From Dermanyssus gallinae (Eukaryota > Arthropoda > Arachnida > Mesostigmata > Dermanyssidae): DNA of 64,000 nucleotides. The stretch covers positions 484,501 through 548,500 of the forward strand of contig QVRM01006564.1 in assembly GCA_003439945.1 (NCBI GenBank), in the 5' to 3' direction. Numbering within the stretch: the first letter of the stretch is position 1; each line of letters begins with the position of its first letter. Below the pieces are notes generated by a model, which had not been told where the DNA came from, did no database searches, and was given only the letters and a program-made list of their open reading frames with translations. The position numbers and the translations under genes were made by a program. Positions 21,283 to 32,690 of this stretch are shown piece by piece.

Positions 21283-24094
21283 CAGCGTCTCACAGCCGCT
21301 GCCTTCTCCGCACGCTTCACTAGTAGAACCCTCTCTTCACCCCGCCAGCCAGTCTCCAGTGAACGGAGGCCCGACACCTGATGATCACCTGCCGCCCTCT
21401 TCTCCCCTTTCTCTTCACAAGCTACTCGCCAACGCCAAGATGACACGCAAGGTGCTGCGCAGGATCCCAAAGGGAGCGAGAATACCCTTGCGCGGACTCT
21501 TCCACCGTCTGCTTAAAGACGTCGTGAAAAAGAATGACGAAGCGAGTTGGACCGCGCTGCTCACCCTCGCCCCAAAAGTCTTCCACGTCGACAAGGAAAC
21601 CCAAGGAGGCCATAGCTTGGCCAGCGTAGTAAAAGAAAAGGTGGCCCTTTTCGAAGCTGCCGCTCTCACTTGCATGGAAGCTGAGGCGCGAGGCACACGT
21701 GTATTGACGGATAAAGCTCGCGCTCAGATTGCTGCTCACAAGCTATCCATGGATTTTAATGTGCGGAGCGCCATTAGAATCATGTCTTCCGATGACACGA
21801 TTGCGCTCGTAACAAAGGAGTCGATTGATGAGATGATCGCAAAACACCCTCCTGCTCCCGCAGGGGACGTGGTGCCATTACCCTCTATCGGCTTGCCAGC
21901 GGTTGGGTCATGCTCAAGCGAGGATGTTGCCAAGGCACTTCGCACTTTTCCATCCGGTGCGGCGGGAGGCCTCGACGGTCTCACGCCTGACCATCTAAAA
22001 TGCCTTCTCCCTGCTCACGGAGACCACAACGATGTGCTGGAAACACTCGCTAAGGTATGCGACATCATACGTAACGGGCAAGTTTCGGAGACTGTGAGAA
22101 ACGTTATATATGGAGGGTGGCTTATTGCCCTGAAGAAGAAAACCGGAGGATACAGACCCATAGCCGTTGGCTGCACCTTGCGTAGACTGGCCACAAAGAC
22201 CCTGCTTCCCCAGGTCAATGTGAAAAACTACCTGCAGCCTCGGCAAATGGAGTACGTCACTCATAATGGTGCAGAAATAATTGCCCACAAGGCTCGCACC
22301 TTCCTCAAAAACAACGAGAAATGCTGCCTCCTAAAATTAGATTTTAAAAATGCGTTTAACTTGAACAAACGAGGACAACTTTTGGCAGAGGTTTCCAAGC
22401 ACGCCCCGGCCCTCTATCCAATGATGCACCAGGCATATAGCAGGCCGACTCCTCTGATGTTCGGTGAAGTTGAAATCAGGTCATCAGCCGGTTGTCAGCA
22501 GGGACACGTAGCGGCTCCTCTTGCGTTTAGCTTGCTGTTGCATCAGTACGTCAAACAGGTAACATCCAAGGTCCATCTGTTTTACCTCGACGATGGGACT
22601 CTTCTTGACAACGATCCTTCGGCATTACTCAAAGACGTCAAGGATCTCAGAGCGTTCGAGCAATGGAGCGGGATGCAGCTTAACCCATCTAAATGCAAGT
22701 TATTCCTGCAGGGTTTCGAGGACGAAGAGAGACAGCAGGTGATTGCAGAATTTAACAGCAACCTCCCGGGCATCCTTGTAAAGGACCGGTGTGAACTGGA
22801 CCTGCTGGGTACGGCGGTCTTCCCCGAAATGATCGGCCCGGTACTGGCCGAGGAAGGAGAACAACTCTCCCGACTTTACCAGAGGCTGGGTCATCTCGGT
22901 AGACATCAAGCCTACTTTCTGCTTCGGCACGCAATGGGAGTACAAAAGGTCCTGTATGTACTACGGACCTCACCTACCTTCCTTTTGCCGTCAGAAACTT
23001 TGGACCTCGACGACCAAGTGAGGAGAGCCTTGGAAAACATCCTTGACCTGACGCTCGATGATAAGGCATGGATGCAGGCAAGCCTATCGGTCCGGCTGGG
23101 TGGAATGGGCATTCGCTCGGCCACGGACCTTGCCTTGCCTGCTTTTCTTGCTTCGTCGCATAGCTGCGCCTCTGCAGTGGCCGCTACTACCGGCGGACTC
23201 ATCAGCCACCAACAAGACGCCATGCGGATCTGGGACGCGCGTCAGTCTGGTCGTCCTTCTGAGGAACAGGTCACTAGGCAGAAGGGGTGGGACCAAATCG
23301 CCACTCAGGCTACCCACTTAACTCTTCTGTCGGCCTGTGAGTTAGATATAGACGGCATTAGACTGAAAGCGGTTTCATCCGACGCTGCCGGAGCGTGGCT
23401 TGACGTGTTTCCGTCCGAGCTAGTCGGCAGTAAGCTGGCTAATGACCACTTCCGTGCCGCCAGTGGCCTCAGACTTGGCATTGCCATGTTTGAGACAGAG
23501 GCATGCCCGTGTGGTGGAACGGTGGATGAACGTGGCCTGCACCGACTTAGTTGCACTAAGCTGGCTGGGCTTACGCAGGGCCGCCACGATGCCATTAATG
23601 ACATCCTCGGGCGCGCTTTCAGACAAGCCGGCTACCGCGTCACACTGGAGCCTGGTGGACTACAGAGCGACGACAAGCGTCGACCAGACGGCCTTACCAG
23701 CCGAGACTGGGACCGCAATCGGCCGCTGGCATGGGACGTCACCGTCTCCGACACGTACGCCCTCGGCTATCGTGCACTAGCCAACGCGGGCGTCGGCAAC
23801 ATTATCCACCAACGGGAGATGCACAAACGGCGCTTATACGCGCATCTCCTTGAGTACCACGTTGTAATGGCGTTCGGCCTCGAGTCATCTGGCGTTTGGG
23901 GCAAGGATGCACTCAAACTGACAAAGGAGCTTGGGAAGAAGCTCTTCGAGGCCACAGCGGAGCCAAGATCGACCGCTTTCCTTCGACAGAGAGTGTCATT
24001 AGAATTACAGAGGGGCAACGCCAAGATGATGTTGAGTGGTCACCGACACTCAAGCAATAAGAATAATATAAGCAATATTGTAGATATTATATAA
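21254..24094 (+). CDS. RT-endonuclease polyprotein of LINE copy A (946 codons)
   Basis: Open throughout. It is proline/serine-rich at first, then RT. The palm A Asp is at residue 363 (LLKLDFKNAFN), and the YLDD catalytic pair is at 444-447. The usually invariant QQGD motif reads QQGH at 415-418 (copy B has QQGD), a likely loss of function. The thumb motif LGRHQAYFLLRHAMG follows. A cysteine/histidine knuckle (CPCGG...GLHRLSC) is near residue 752. The endonuclease has RRPDG with D812 and WDVTV with D828, then a C-terminal QRVSLELQRGNAK tail shared with copies 1 and 2. The polyprotein performs target-primed reverse transcription. Start is uncertain: the first codon used is ATG at 21254, in overlap with the zinc-finger frame. 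Confidence 0.9.
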   Translation: MTQQAAATLSSVSQPLPSPHASLVEPSLHPASQSPVNGGPTPDDHLPPSSPLSLHKLLANAKMTRKVLRRIPKGARIPLRGLFHRLLKDVVKKNDEASWTALLTLAPKVFHVDKETQGGHSLASVVKEKVALFEAAALTCMEAEARGTRVLTDKARAQIAAHKLSMDFNVRSAIRIMSSDDTIALVTKESIDEMIAKHPPAPAGDVVPLPSIGLPAVGSCSSEDVAKALRTFPSGAAGGLDGLTPDHLKCLLPAHGDHNDVLETLAKVCDIIRNGQVSETVRNVIYGGWLIALKKKTGGYRPIAVGCTLRRLATKTLLPQVNVKNYLQPRQMEYVTHNGAEIIAHKARTFLKNNEKCCLLKLDFKNAFNLNKRGQLLAEVSKHAPALYPMMHQAYSRPTPLMFGEVEIRSSAGCQQGHVAAPLAFSLLLHQYVKQVTSKVHLFYLDDGTLLDNDPSALLKDVKDLRAFEQWSGMQLNPSKCKLFLQGFEDEERQQVIAEFNSNLPGILVKDRCELDLLGTAVFPEMIGPVLAEEGEQLSRLYQRLGHLGRHQAYFLLRHAMGVQKVLYVLRTSPTFLLPSETLDLDDQVRRALENILDLTLDDKAWMQASLSVRLGGMGIRSATDLALPAFLASSHSCASAVAATTGGLISHQQDAMRIWDARQSGRPSEEQVTRQKGWDQIATQATHLTLLSACELDIDGIRLKAVSSDAAGAWLDVFPSELVGSKLANDHFRAASGLRLGIAMFETEACPCGGTVDERGLHRLSCTKLAGLTQGRHDAINDILGRAFRQAGYRVTLEPGGLQSDDKRRPDGLTSRDWDRNRPLAWDVTVSDTYALGYRALANAGVGNIIHQREMHKRRLYAHLLEYHVVMAFGLESSGVWGKDALKLTKELGKKLFEATAEPRSTAFLRQRVSLELQRGNAKMMLSGHRHSSNKNNISNIVDII

Positions 24095-24171
24095 GTAATA
24101 TATTGCTAATTGTGATACATGTACATATTGATAAAATAAACCCTTGTTCAAAAAAAAAATATTATTATTAC

Positions 24172-25012
24172 TACATTCAAACTTAGATCTATGAGTATGT
24201 CAGAGAAAGTTAATCATCGTGCACAGTTCATCATCATGATCATCATATGTAGCTAATTATCGCAACCCTTTGTAGAGACTTAAAAATGCGTTACTGCTGA
24301 ATCTACATCGTATATAACGTCATCCTCCTGATTTACGACAGATGTATTATATTGGCTTTGCAACTGCTGCGAGCAGAGGTTATGAATTACCTGATGATAA
24401 CAAGGTTCGTTCAGGTGCATTTTTCGTGACTTTTTATTTCGATTTCGTTACTACAACTACTACTACTACTGCTACTATTACAGCTACTACTACTACTACT
24501 ACTACTACTACAACTGCTACAACTATTTCCATCGGAACTTATTTCGTTTCATTTCGCTACTGGTAGAACGACTTTTACTACAGTTGCTACTACTACGAAG
24601 TGTTTTCACTGCAGTTACTTGCAGAAGCTCAGATCACCATGAACACGCACAGCAGACAGATAGCGATAGATCAGTATAACAATAGTAAGAGCAGTACACA
24701 CAATATACGACAAGGAAAAGCATTACGGTACGAACCTCCGTAACTTTGACGATTTGTCGTCGTCGTCGTCGTCATGGCAATCATCTGGCCCGCCGGTACG
24801 GTTGACGTCTGACGTCAAATGAGAGCTTCGGGTTGCTGTTGGCCTCTGTTGTACGAAATACTTTGAGAGCGCGGCCCGCCGAAGGCCGCCTCCGCCACCG
24901 CCACCGGTCACGTCGTGTCGGTACGTTCGCTCATCTCAGGGGTGTCGTTTTGGGGGGTGCTGGAGGAAGGCCATTGGTGGTAAAGTGGCAAACATAGATC
25001 AATACATAGATA
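24172..25012. other. Intergenic with ACT-rich repeat
   Basis: Interrupted (ACT/GCT)n simple sequence at about 24441-24530 and a short GTC/GAC run near 24755-24775. No gene is seen. Confidence 0.6.
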
Positions 25013-25277
25013 GACCGGTAGATCTTTAGATCAATGGCAAAATACACCGGTAGATCTATAGATCGATAATGATAATGATAATAAAAATGTATACCGGTAG
25101 ATTTATAGATCGTTAGAAAGATATACCGGTAGATTTATAGATCGATATAAAAATGTATACCGGTAGATTTATAGATCGTTAGAAAGATATACCGGTAGAT
25201 TTATAGATCGTTAGAAAGATATACCGGTAGATTTATAGATTGATATAAAAATGTATACCGGTAGATTTGTAAATCGT
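25013..25277 (+). repeat. Minisatellite with palindromic core
   Basis: About eight units of roughly 30-34 bases. Each unit holds ACCGGTAGATYTATAGATCG or a close variant, separated by either a TTAGAAAGATAT or an ATATAAAAATGT spacer. Two palindromes per unit stand out: ACCGGT and GATCTATAGATC. Confidence 0.88.
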
Positions 25278-26055
25278 GAACTAACTTTTCGCCCCTCATT
25301 CGCATAGCTAACAATCATTGGGTTGGTCAAGATGATGGTGATGATGATGATGATGATGACGACGATGAAGGCGATGATGCTGTTTCCATGTTGCGCGCGG
25401 ACTACGATAGTTTGTCCGTCTGTTTGTCTGTCTGTCTGTGCGTTCGCTCACCCCCGCGCGCTCCACTACCACTACTAACGGCTACACATAGATACCCCCC
25501 GTCCCATACCCCTCACACACAATTTTCGTCTTCTTTTTTTTTGTGGTTCGTTGTTGTCGTCGTCGATGTCGTTAAGCTTTGTTGTTGTTGTTGCTGTCGT
25601 CGTTGTCGTTATGCTTTGTTGTTGTTGTTGTTGTTGTTGCTGTCGTCGTTGTCGTTATCGTTATACTTTGTTGTTGTTGTTGCTGTCGTCGTCGTTGTTG
25701 GCAGACCGCCCCATTCGCGATATACGACTATATATACACCTACATGCTGGTGACAGCAGCAGCAGCAGCAGCAGCGGGGGGACCAGCCACAGACGTCTGG
25801 GAGGGCGCGAATGTCACAGAGCACAAACACGGCACCGTATCATCATCATCAGCCGTCAATGTCGGCCCGAAAGTTGTTCCATGCTGTTTCCTGTCACACC
25901 GGCGTGACGTCGTCGTCGTCGCCGTCGGGGGAGAGGGAAAGCGCCTGCTAACGGACGGAACGCCACCGGCAAAATCGCCGGACGCCACCGGCTCGACGTC
26001 GACACGACCAGCCGAGAACGGCGTCCGTATGGGATGCGGCATTTTTTGTTTTTAA
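25278..26055 (+). other. GTT/GTC-rich, GC-rich stretch, possibly a 5' UTR or promoter island
   Basis: Contains GATGAT, GTCTGTCT, GTTGTT/GTCGTC and CAGCAG runs, then CpG-rich DNA to about 26.03 kb. Its composition resembles the FEM1 leader. Long open frames here are poly-Leu/Val/Cys translations of the simple repeats and are not convincing proteins. A host 5' exon is possible but unproven. Confidence 0.3.
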
Positions 26056-27180
26056 TATAAGTGCGTTTTATTAATAACATGTGCGATGGCCCCATAACTT
26101 CATTTGTTTTTCGTAAGGCTAATTAATACCCGTGTACGGTTTTGCACTATTATTTAGGCTATCTGAATAGCTGACTGCTGGCGGACCTGCGTGGAGTTTG
26201 AGCGGCCGCCGCCACACCGGTGTCGAATCCGTCGTGACTGATTGATTTTGTCAGTCTAATTGAGTTCTTCTAGTCTGTCTGTGAAAGATTGTGAACTTGT
26301 TCCTCGACGACTTCAAATGCAATAATGCAATTTTGCTGCTGCTGCTGCTTCTGCTCGTGATATTATCCCGGTTATCTTTCGAATATATATATATATATAT
26401 ATATATATGCTTACAAAGAACACCTGGGTGTATTTTATCGTCGACCAATTAAAGTCTAATGAAGTCATTGCTGGTTATGAGTCGGAACAATTCATTCATA
26501 CTACACAATCGTATTAACTGGGTTAGTGAATACGTTCACTCGATTGGTAATCAAGCTTAGTTGACACTTAATTTCATACTCAATCTTGAAAAGTTAAATA
26601 TTTGCATGGATAAAGATCCAAAAAAAAATATTACAATAATACATATAATATACAATACATGTTTTTACATGAACACCACTATTTAATGTTTTGTATACGC
26701 CACCGTTTTGCAAATCCGGCTTGGAATATTGCGTAAAAAAATCATATTTATACATTGCAGGTTTATATTGTATTTATGGACTGACCAGTGACAGAGCAGG
26801 TGTTGCAGCTGTCTTCACTGTGCCGTGGTCTAGGGAGGGGGATGCAGGTGCGCTAGACATGGTTGTCATCTACCGGGGTGTCGCCGATACAATCCTCGTT
26901 ATTGATCGAATTTTGTTTGAGCGATTCTTATTGCGAATAGATGATAAACTGCATACCGCTAAGAGTCAGCGGCCACGCTGCTGCCTCATGGACTGTTGAA
27001 AAAACCGTAAATATTTCATCATGCCCGGCCCTCGGCGCCTGATTGAAGATCTGCTTCACGGCAATACCAAGCCCGCAGGAGACGGAGTATAATTAAAGCC
27101 AGCCTCTTAACAAAACATTAAACGTCACCGCCATCTTAATTTGATAATGAGAATTACTTAGTGATGCACAGATTAATCGT
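26056..27180. other. Intergenic, no gene seen
   Basis: A (TA)n run lies at 26382-26408. Short frames at 26691-26999 have no motif. Confidence 0.5.
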
Positions 27181-27905
27181 TTTGTGGAACGCAGCAACTG
27201 TCATGAGAGGCGAATCCAAACAACATTTTCCTTCCTAAAACCGCGGGAAACATTTAAAAATCTATTAGGACTTTTACATAGACGCAGTGCGTTTACCACC
27301 ACAAAAGCTAACAATGCAATTCCTGGCGGCTGAATTGTCACGCTGCTTCGTTGAAACTTGCGCCACAAGCTAAAAATAAAAAAATCCCTCGTGGGGATTT
27401 TTTACGTAAGGAAAATACTTTTTGTGCGTGTCGGCGATTAAAGGCGATTCATACATATCCGGTCTAGCGTTGCAGTTGCTTGCAAATTGTTGTACAATAT
27501 GGCCGCACGTGGGATCAGTTAGACGGTTTTTGGCTATACTACAAATTATTGATGGTGCCGTGTGCGGGTGCAAAATATTGTAGCGAACGCAAAGCCTGCA
27601 TAGCTTGCATAACCTAAAAAAAGGGTCTGCAAAGCCCAAGCGGCTAAATTTTCACACCGCTTCGTAACGTCATGGGCCGCAAACTAAAAGACACTCGCTG
27701 ACCAAAACATCCTTTGTGGGGAGTTTCAAGGTGTGTGAAAAGATTGTTTTTGTGTGTATTAGCAAGTGAAAGCAACTAAAGGGCTAACATTGCATTTTCT
27801 TGCAGAGGGTTTTACGAAATGGCCACGCCTTCGGACAGTAAGCCAATTTGCCCACTGTTCTGGCACTACCAATGATTTATGATGCCATGTGCGGGATGTG
27901 TAGGT
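27181..27905 (+). repeat. Diverged tandem duplication, about 300-bp unit
   Basis: The block at about 27345-27645 realigns to 27655-27905. Paired landmarks: GCTTCGT, ATCCCTCGTGGGGA / ATCCTTTGTGGGGA, CTAGCGTTGCA / CTAACATTGCA, ATGGCCGCAC / ATGGCCACGC, and TGGTGCCGTGTGCGGG / TGATGCCATGTGCGGG. A third piece (GCTAACAATGCAATTCCTGG) ends the preceding 27.2-27.33 kb, so at least two and a half units are present. No coding potential is seen. Confidence 0.65.
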
Positions 27906-29777
27906 ACTGCACATAATTGATACAGCAGAATTAAAAGAAAAGAAAACTTAAAACCAATGCGCCAATTATGACCGTTAAGACCTTGCATAAAGATGGCATA
28001 TTTGGAAGGGGTGCCCCGTTTACATAGGATTCTATAAACATGATCTTTCTTCTGCCCTGTTTTTTGGGACTGGAGTGCGTCTTGTTTTGTGGCTAGCCTG
28101 TCACCAATGTGCCACCTAGTGGGTCGCCGTCCCAGACTGAATCTAGTTTTTTGCAGAAATTATCGATAGATCCAAAAGTGCTTACAAGAGTAGAAAGAAA
28201 GGAGAATTGTTGGGGACGCACGTTTCTCCTTGCTATGAATATCGATAGCGGTCGTCGTGTCGCATATCGTCCTCTTATGCGGCATGCAAGCGGAAAACTA
28301 AACAATCCGGCTGTTGTTTAACTTAGAAAATAAAACTACAGAATATTGTTTGCCTACTCCAGATCGTATTTTTTTGCCTCCCAAATTCCACTTTACAAAT
28401 CCGAACGCAGACAGTTTGAATGGCTCTTTAATGGATCGCGTAGCTGTACCGCGCGCGGGATAATTTAGATTTTATGTGCCAACGTTCGCTACGTGACCAG
28501 AAAATCACACAGTCATAGTCACGACTTAGTTTGTGTATCTGATTCCCCTGGAAGTGGAACACGGTCGCGTACTCAAAGCACCACTAGTGAAGTTGCATGC
28601 AGGAGTTCGTGAACTTCTGCGACGGAAGTATTCTAGTGTTATAGCAGAGATGCGTCCTGTCATTTGACAATTTTGTGCTTTTTCTCTCTATACATATGTT
28701 CATTATTATTGTTATGTTCGATATTTGGCAAAGCGTCTTAGTGTTCTAACGACATTAGGTTAGATCTAGTCTACATCCGCACCAACCGCGTGCCCTTCAT
28801 AAAATGTTGCAGCTTGAGTGCGCCACGAACTGGCTTTGTTGGCTAAGTACAACTTTATACCTGATTTCTAACACTAGGAGTGAGCAATAAATTCCAAGCC
28901 GATGTATTACTAAATTAAATAAAAAAAATAATTCAAATAAAAATCATCTAGTCGGACACGTGTGCTGCGAAAATGTACAGCCTTCTAGCGCAAACTTCTT
29001 TGGTACCATAGACTGAACAAAAGCGTTCCAAAACCTTAATTCGCTCAACGGAGAGCAGGTATTGTGTCAATGCAAGGTTGCAATGCCAGAGGAATATGGC
29101 CTCGCAACAAAAACTGACGCCAGGAAATCCATGCAGCCATTAGAACATCTGTAAGTATATATCATATTTTTTATGAATACTCTTCTACAAGTAGTAGTAG
29201 TAGTACTAAAATGGGTAAATAAAATGACAAAACTTAACTTATAGACTGTTATGTACAAAAAAAACAGCTTTGTCTTTTGTCGTATTGTGTTTCTAAAGAA
29301 CTTAATACGCCGCACTCTCACAAACAAATGACCCATTCTTAGACGTGAACCTCTTTTGTTCCAGTTTGTACCAGCGGCGCCGCCAACGACCCATGCCGAT
29401 GTGATATCGTGTCTCTTCTGGTAAAGGTCCTTTAGCTAACTCGTAATACTCGGTTTATTGCGAGCCAACTCTCAACGTGATTCGTACGTGTTTGCTAACG
29501 CAGCCAAACTAGCTACCATTAACCGTAAACACTCACGCAAGTATGACGATTGCGCAACATTACCATCTATCATCCGAACCGGGCTGCTTTAGTATTGGTA
29601 CCTGCCGTGGTAATGCGCTCTGGCGCTCCGTGTCGCTGTTTATTGTGGCCAATAGTGCCCTGATTATTAGCGTCAGGGAATAGGAGAGTCGAGGTTCTCA
29701 CTGGTCACGACGAGGTCTGTGGCGACAACACGACGTTCTCACAGCCGGCCTGCGAATTGAGAAGGAATAAGGCGAGT
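27906..29777. other. Intergenic, no gene seen
   Basis: AT-rich spacer. Frames at 28093-28321 and 29067-29336 lack motifs. Confidence 0.5.
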
Positions 29778-29835
29778 CCATGGTTCTGCGAGCATAGACC
29801 CATGGTTCTGCGAGCATAGACCCATGGTTCCGCGC
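29778..29835 (+). repeat. 22-bp tandem repeat, 2.5 units
   Basis: CCATGGTTCTGCGAGCATAG plus two bases, starting at 29778, 29800 and 29822; the last unit is partial and altered. Confidence 0.85.
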
Positions 29836-29937
29836 GTAGACGGACAGGCCCTGCAAGTGACCTCAAGATGAACGCCAGAAACTAGACGCAAACTTCTCTT
29901 CAGCCCCTACTGATAATTGTGTAAATCTCGTCTCGTC

Positions 29938-30118
29938 ACTTTTCGGGCTGACCCTCAGCCACGATTAAACGTCCACGGGACTGTTTCTTTCGCATTGCTT
30001 CATTGACGGTAGACCCCCATAAATGCGAATGTGCAACGGTGGGCCTCGAACCCGCGTACCTAAGTGTCTCCTCCGGTCGCGAGGCGCAGACTTAAGTCAC
30101 CACGCCACCGGGATCGGC
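29938..30118 (-). mobile_element. tRNA-derived SINE, family 1, copy 1
   Basis: Reverse-oriented copy of the SINE at 30238-30430. The minus strand shows the head CCCGGTGGCGTGGTGACTTA (RNA polymerase III box A region), the box B-like GGGTTCGAGGCCC, a body, and the tail GGTCAGCCCGAAAAG. The tRNA-like head is too altered and joined to an unrelated body to be a working tRNA gene. Confidence 0.85.
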
Positions 30119-30237
30119 TGGCCAATATTATACCGGATTAACCTGCTGTTAGCTTGTTACTTACATACACATCTAGCTGGCTAAACCCAGTCCAAGACAT
30201 TCGTAGTAGTTAGCTTGCATTAAGCTCTAATTTTTGT

Positions 30238-30430
30238 CGAGCCCGGTGGCGTGGTGGGGGCTTAAGTCTGCGCCTCGCAACGGGAGGAGACACATAGGTG
30301 CGCGGGTTCGAGCCCCACCGTTACACATTTGTATATTGTGTGGGTCCGTTTATGAAGCAATGCGACAGACAGCAGTCCCATGGACGTTAAATCTTGGCTG
30401 AGGGTCAGCCCGAAAACTTTGCTTTACTTA
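30238..30430 (+). mobile_element. tRNA-derived SINE, family 1, copy 2
   Basis: The head GAGCCCGGTGGCGTGGTGGG and box B GCGGGTTCGAGCCCCACCG are followed by an unrelated body and a CTTTGCTTTACTTA-like tail. Imperfect flanking repeats TAAGCTCTAATT and TAGGCTCTGATT fit a decayed target-site duplication. It lies head to head with copy 1, about 120 bp apart. Confidence 0.87.
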
Positions 30431-30639
30431 GGCTCTGATTGATGCCGGATTTGCCGTTAGAGGAATAACAGCACGGCCCGAATGGAGAGAGGGGTGCGCA
30501 CTTGATTGAAGAACGCCACTCATTCATACGATCGAAAATGTTGGAGAAAGGTAATTTAGAGTTGACTGCCAGTGAAACGTTGCAAATGATAGTTGAATAG
30601 AGTGGCTACCCCGCGATAATGGAAACAAACATTTGTTTA

Positions 30640-31680
30640 CTGTTTTTCTCTAATTTTCTCTAATGCTTATTTTTAATGATCTTCTTGGTATACTAGGTGG
30701 ATCAAACAGTTCGTGACATGGTGTACAGACAGTAACTAGACAAAGACCACGTGCTTTTTTATGTAGTCCCCCTGAACAACGCTCGCTCAACATATCTAGT
30801 TCAACGATTCTAACCAGCAAACTATTCAGCATTTTAGGTCCACAATTATTCTCGACTGCGGCGGGTATAGCATCATTGTCGCTTTGATATCTCTCCGTGC
30901 GAAAAGATGTTTTGTTAGGTCATAAAACAAACAATAGTCGCACGGAGCCAAGTCTGGGGGAAATGGCAGATCATTGACAATGAGCAACTTTAGTTATTGT
31001 AATTTGACCGTGACTACCAGAGACATGTAAGCGACTGCAGTGTCGTGGTGCAGTCTTCTTCTGCACCCTGGGCCGTAATGCTACAGTATATCTAAGCTGG
31101 TTCTTGCGTGTCGTTTTTGGTCATATTCAGTACCTTTTGCATTCTAGACCACGGTCGCCGAAAGATTTCCGGCCGAGATCTGCCTATTATTTAACCTTGT
31201 AGAAGGGGACTTAGCCGCGCGCGGTCCGTTATCTGGTGGCAACTTCTCATTCTGCAGTGTATGTAGTGGTGGACCCAAATTTCACGGATTTTAATGGTTG
31301 GGTTAATCAGCCAGTCAAAAATTCCTGTGGATTTAAACATTCCAACATCTGTCACTAAATTTCCAAATTGTTTTCCAAAACACTTTGCATAAGTGCTGAT
31401 GCAGGATCTGACGTACTGCACTGTGGCTAATGCCCCTGGCTCCACGACTTCGTCTAGCTGTAAGCAGCGGTCAGTTTTTAGCGGTCATTCCCCATTCTTC
31501 CAGCCTTTTAAACGAGGCAATCTACTTGGCCGTCGTACTGTACGCTAGTTGGTAGATTAACTTCATGAACTGCATCGAATTTGGCTTGAAGTTTTGTTGC
31601 AGGCAAGCCTTCGAACATGAAGTGTTTAATCACCACTTGGTACTTGTGCGTTCCATAGCTTCATTGTCGATATGGCTCAT
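30640..31680 (-). pseudogene. Decayed mariner-like transposase
   Basis: Minus-strand pieces in different frames. Near 31.65 kb, KYQVVIKHFMFEGLPATKLQ is the N-terminal helix region also seen in the 11.5-kb mariner. Near 30.95 kb, FPPDLAPCDYCLFYDLTKHL is the third catalytic-Asp motif. The middle is eroded. No terminal repeats were found. It is a different, older mariner lineage than the 11.5-kb copy. Confidence 0.65.
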
Positions 31681-32459
31681 GTCACAGTTAGGCGGCCTGC
31701 ATCAAGTGTAGGCGGCCTAGAGGGCGTGTTTGTTCGTTACCTTAGGCGAATAAATTTTTCTACAAACTTCAAGTAGTATATATATTCTACATGCAAATGT
31801 AAAATTTTACCAAGACGCAAGCATATTTTTTGTAAATAATTTGTTTTTCGAAAACGACTGTGAAGCGCGTTATTTACTGTTGTAGTTAGAAATATATTTG
31901 TTAAACAAACGCTGACGTTAAGGCAATTACAATTTAATTTGCTATCCTATGCTGACGTCACGTGCATAGTGTATGCGACGTTAGCTATTTTTGGCGTGTG
32001 CTCACGTGTATTATCGCGTCACATATATTGAACAATGTTCCTTTTGAGTTTCCTGCTTGTTTCGAACATGTCTGAAGGCAGTGTACGTAGATCGATCGCG
32101 TAGAGATCGGAGAGAAGCCACAGGATGCTAGCTGAACTCTACATGAACGCACTTATACATGGACGCCTACATATGTATGTAACACGAGTTATTTGGGTGG
32201 TCGTGACGTTATTTCATTGTGCGCTCTCTTTTTTTAAATAACTCGCCATCATGGCATGGACCCGCACACAGTTTTTGCTTACGATTCTTGTTTGGGCAGA
32301 CAGACATAGGCAGATCAGATGTTGTTACACAGGCTGGGCTTTTCCGTATGTAGAAAAAGCTGCCAGCACACTGTGTGTTCACGGTACTTCTTTATTTCCG
32401 TGATGGCTCTAGCTACAAAGCAAATGACCAAAGTCTGTATTGTGACAAGAGCCACAGAC
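31681..32459. other. Intergenic, no gene seen
   Basis: AT-rich spacer without convincing open frames. Confidence 0.5.
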
Positions 32460-32505
32460 ACATATATGCATATACAAATATATATACACATGTATATATA
32501 TATAC

Positions 32506-32559
<54 letters not shown>

Positions 32560-32574
32560 GTATATATATATACA

Positions 32575-32630
<56 letters not shown>

Positions 32631-32690
32631 TATGTATATATATACATATGTGTGTATATATATATACATATACGGTATATATAGCAGAGC
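32460..32690. repeat. TA/CATG palindromic array
   Basis: Long TA runs interrupted at intervals by ACACATGTATATATATACAT-type palindromes, repeated at about 32486-32515 and 32553-32582 with a variant near 32633-32656. The strand is almost self-complementary across 230 bases. The tyrosine/isoleucine open frames in all phases here are artefacts of the repeat. Confidence 0.9.

Larger units (their letters stand above)
21014..24159 (+). mobile_element. RLE LINE copy A, R4/Dong-like, full length, in a TTA tract
   Basis: A 3.15-kb element with TTA repeats on both sides. The 5' end is TTTTGAGTTTGG; the 3' end is a canonical AATAAA (in GATAAAATAAACCC) followed by an A-run. It encodes a zinc-finger leader and a 946-residue polyprotein. 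Copy B at 59.7-62.6 kb is nearly identical in sequence and ends in the same A-run plus TTA. The Bombyx element Dong, an R4-clade RLE LINE, is known to insert in TAA repeats, which fits. Confidence 0.9.

Noticed and set aside
25013..25277. CRISPR-like array
   Set aside because: Units and spacers are both repeated and the DNA is eukaryotic; it is a minisatellite.
25388..26055. Leu/Val/Cys-rich proteins with membrane-like runs
   Set aside because: All frames come from GTT/GTC/GTG simple repeats on both strands.
29938..30430. Genuine tRNA genes
   Set aside because: Box A and B are present, but the bodies and tails are shared between copies and the cloverleaf is not intact, so these are SINEs.
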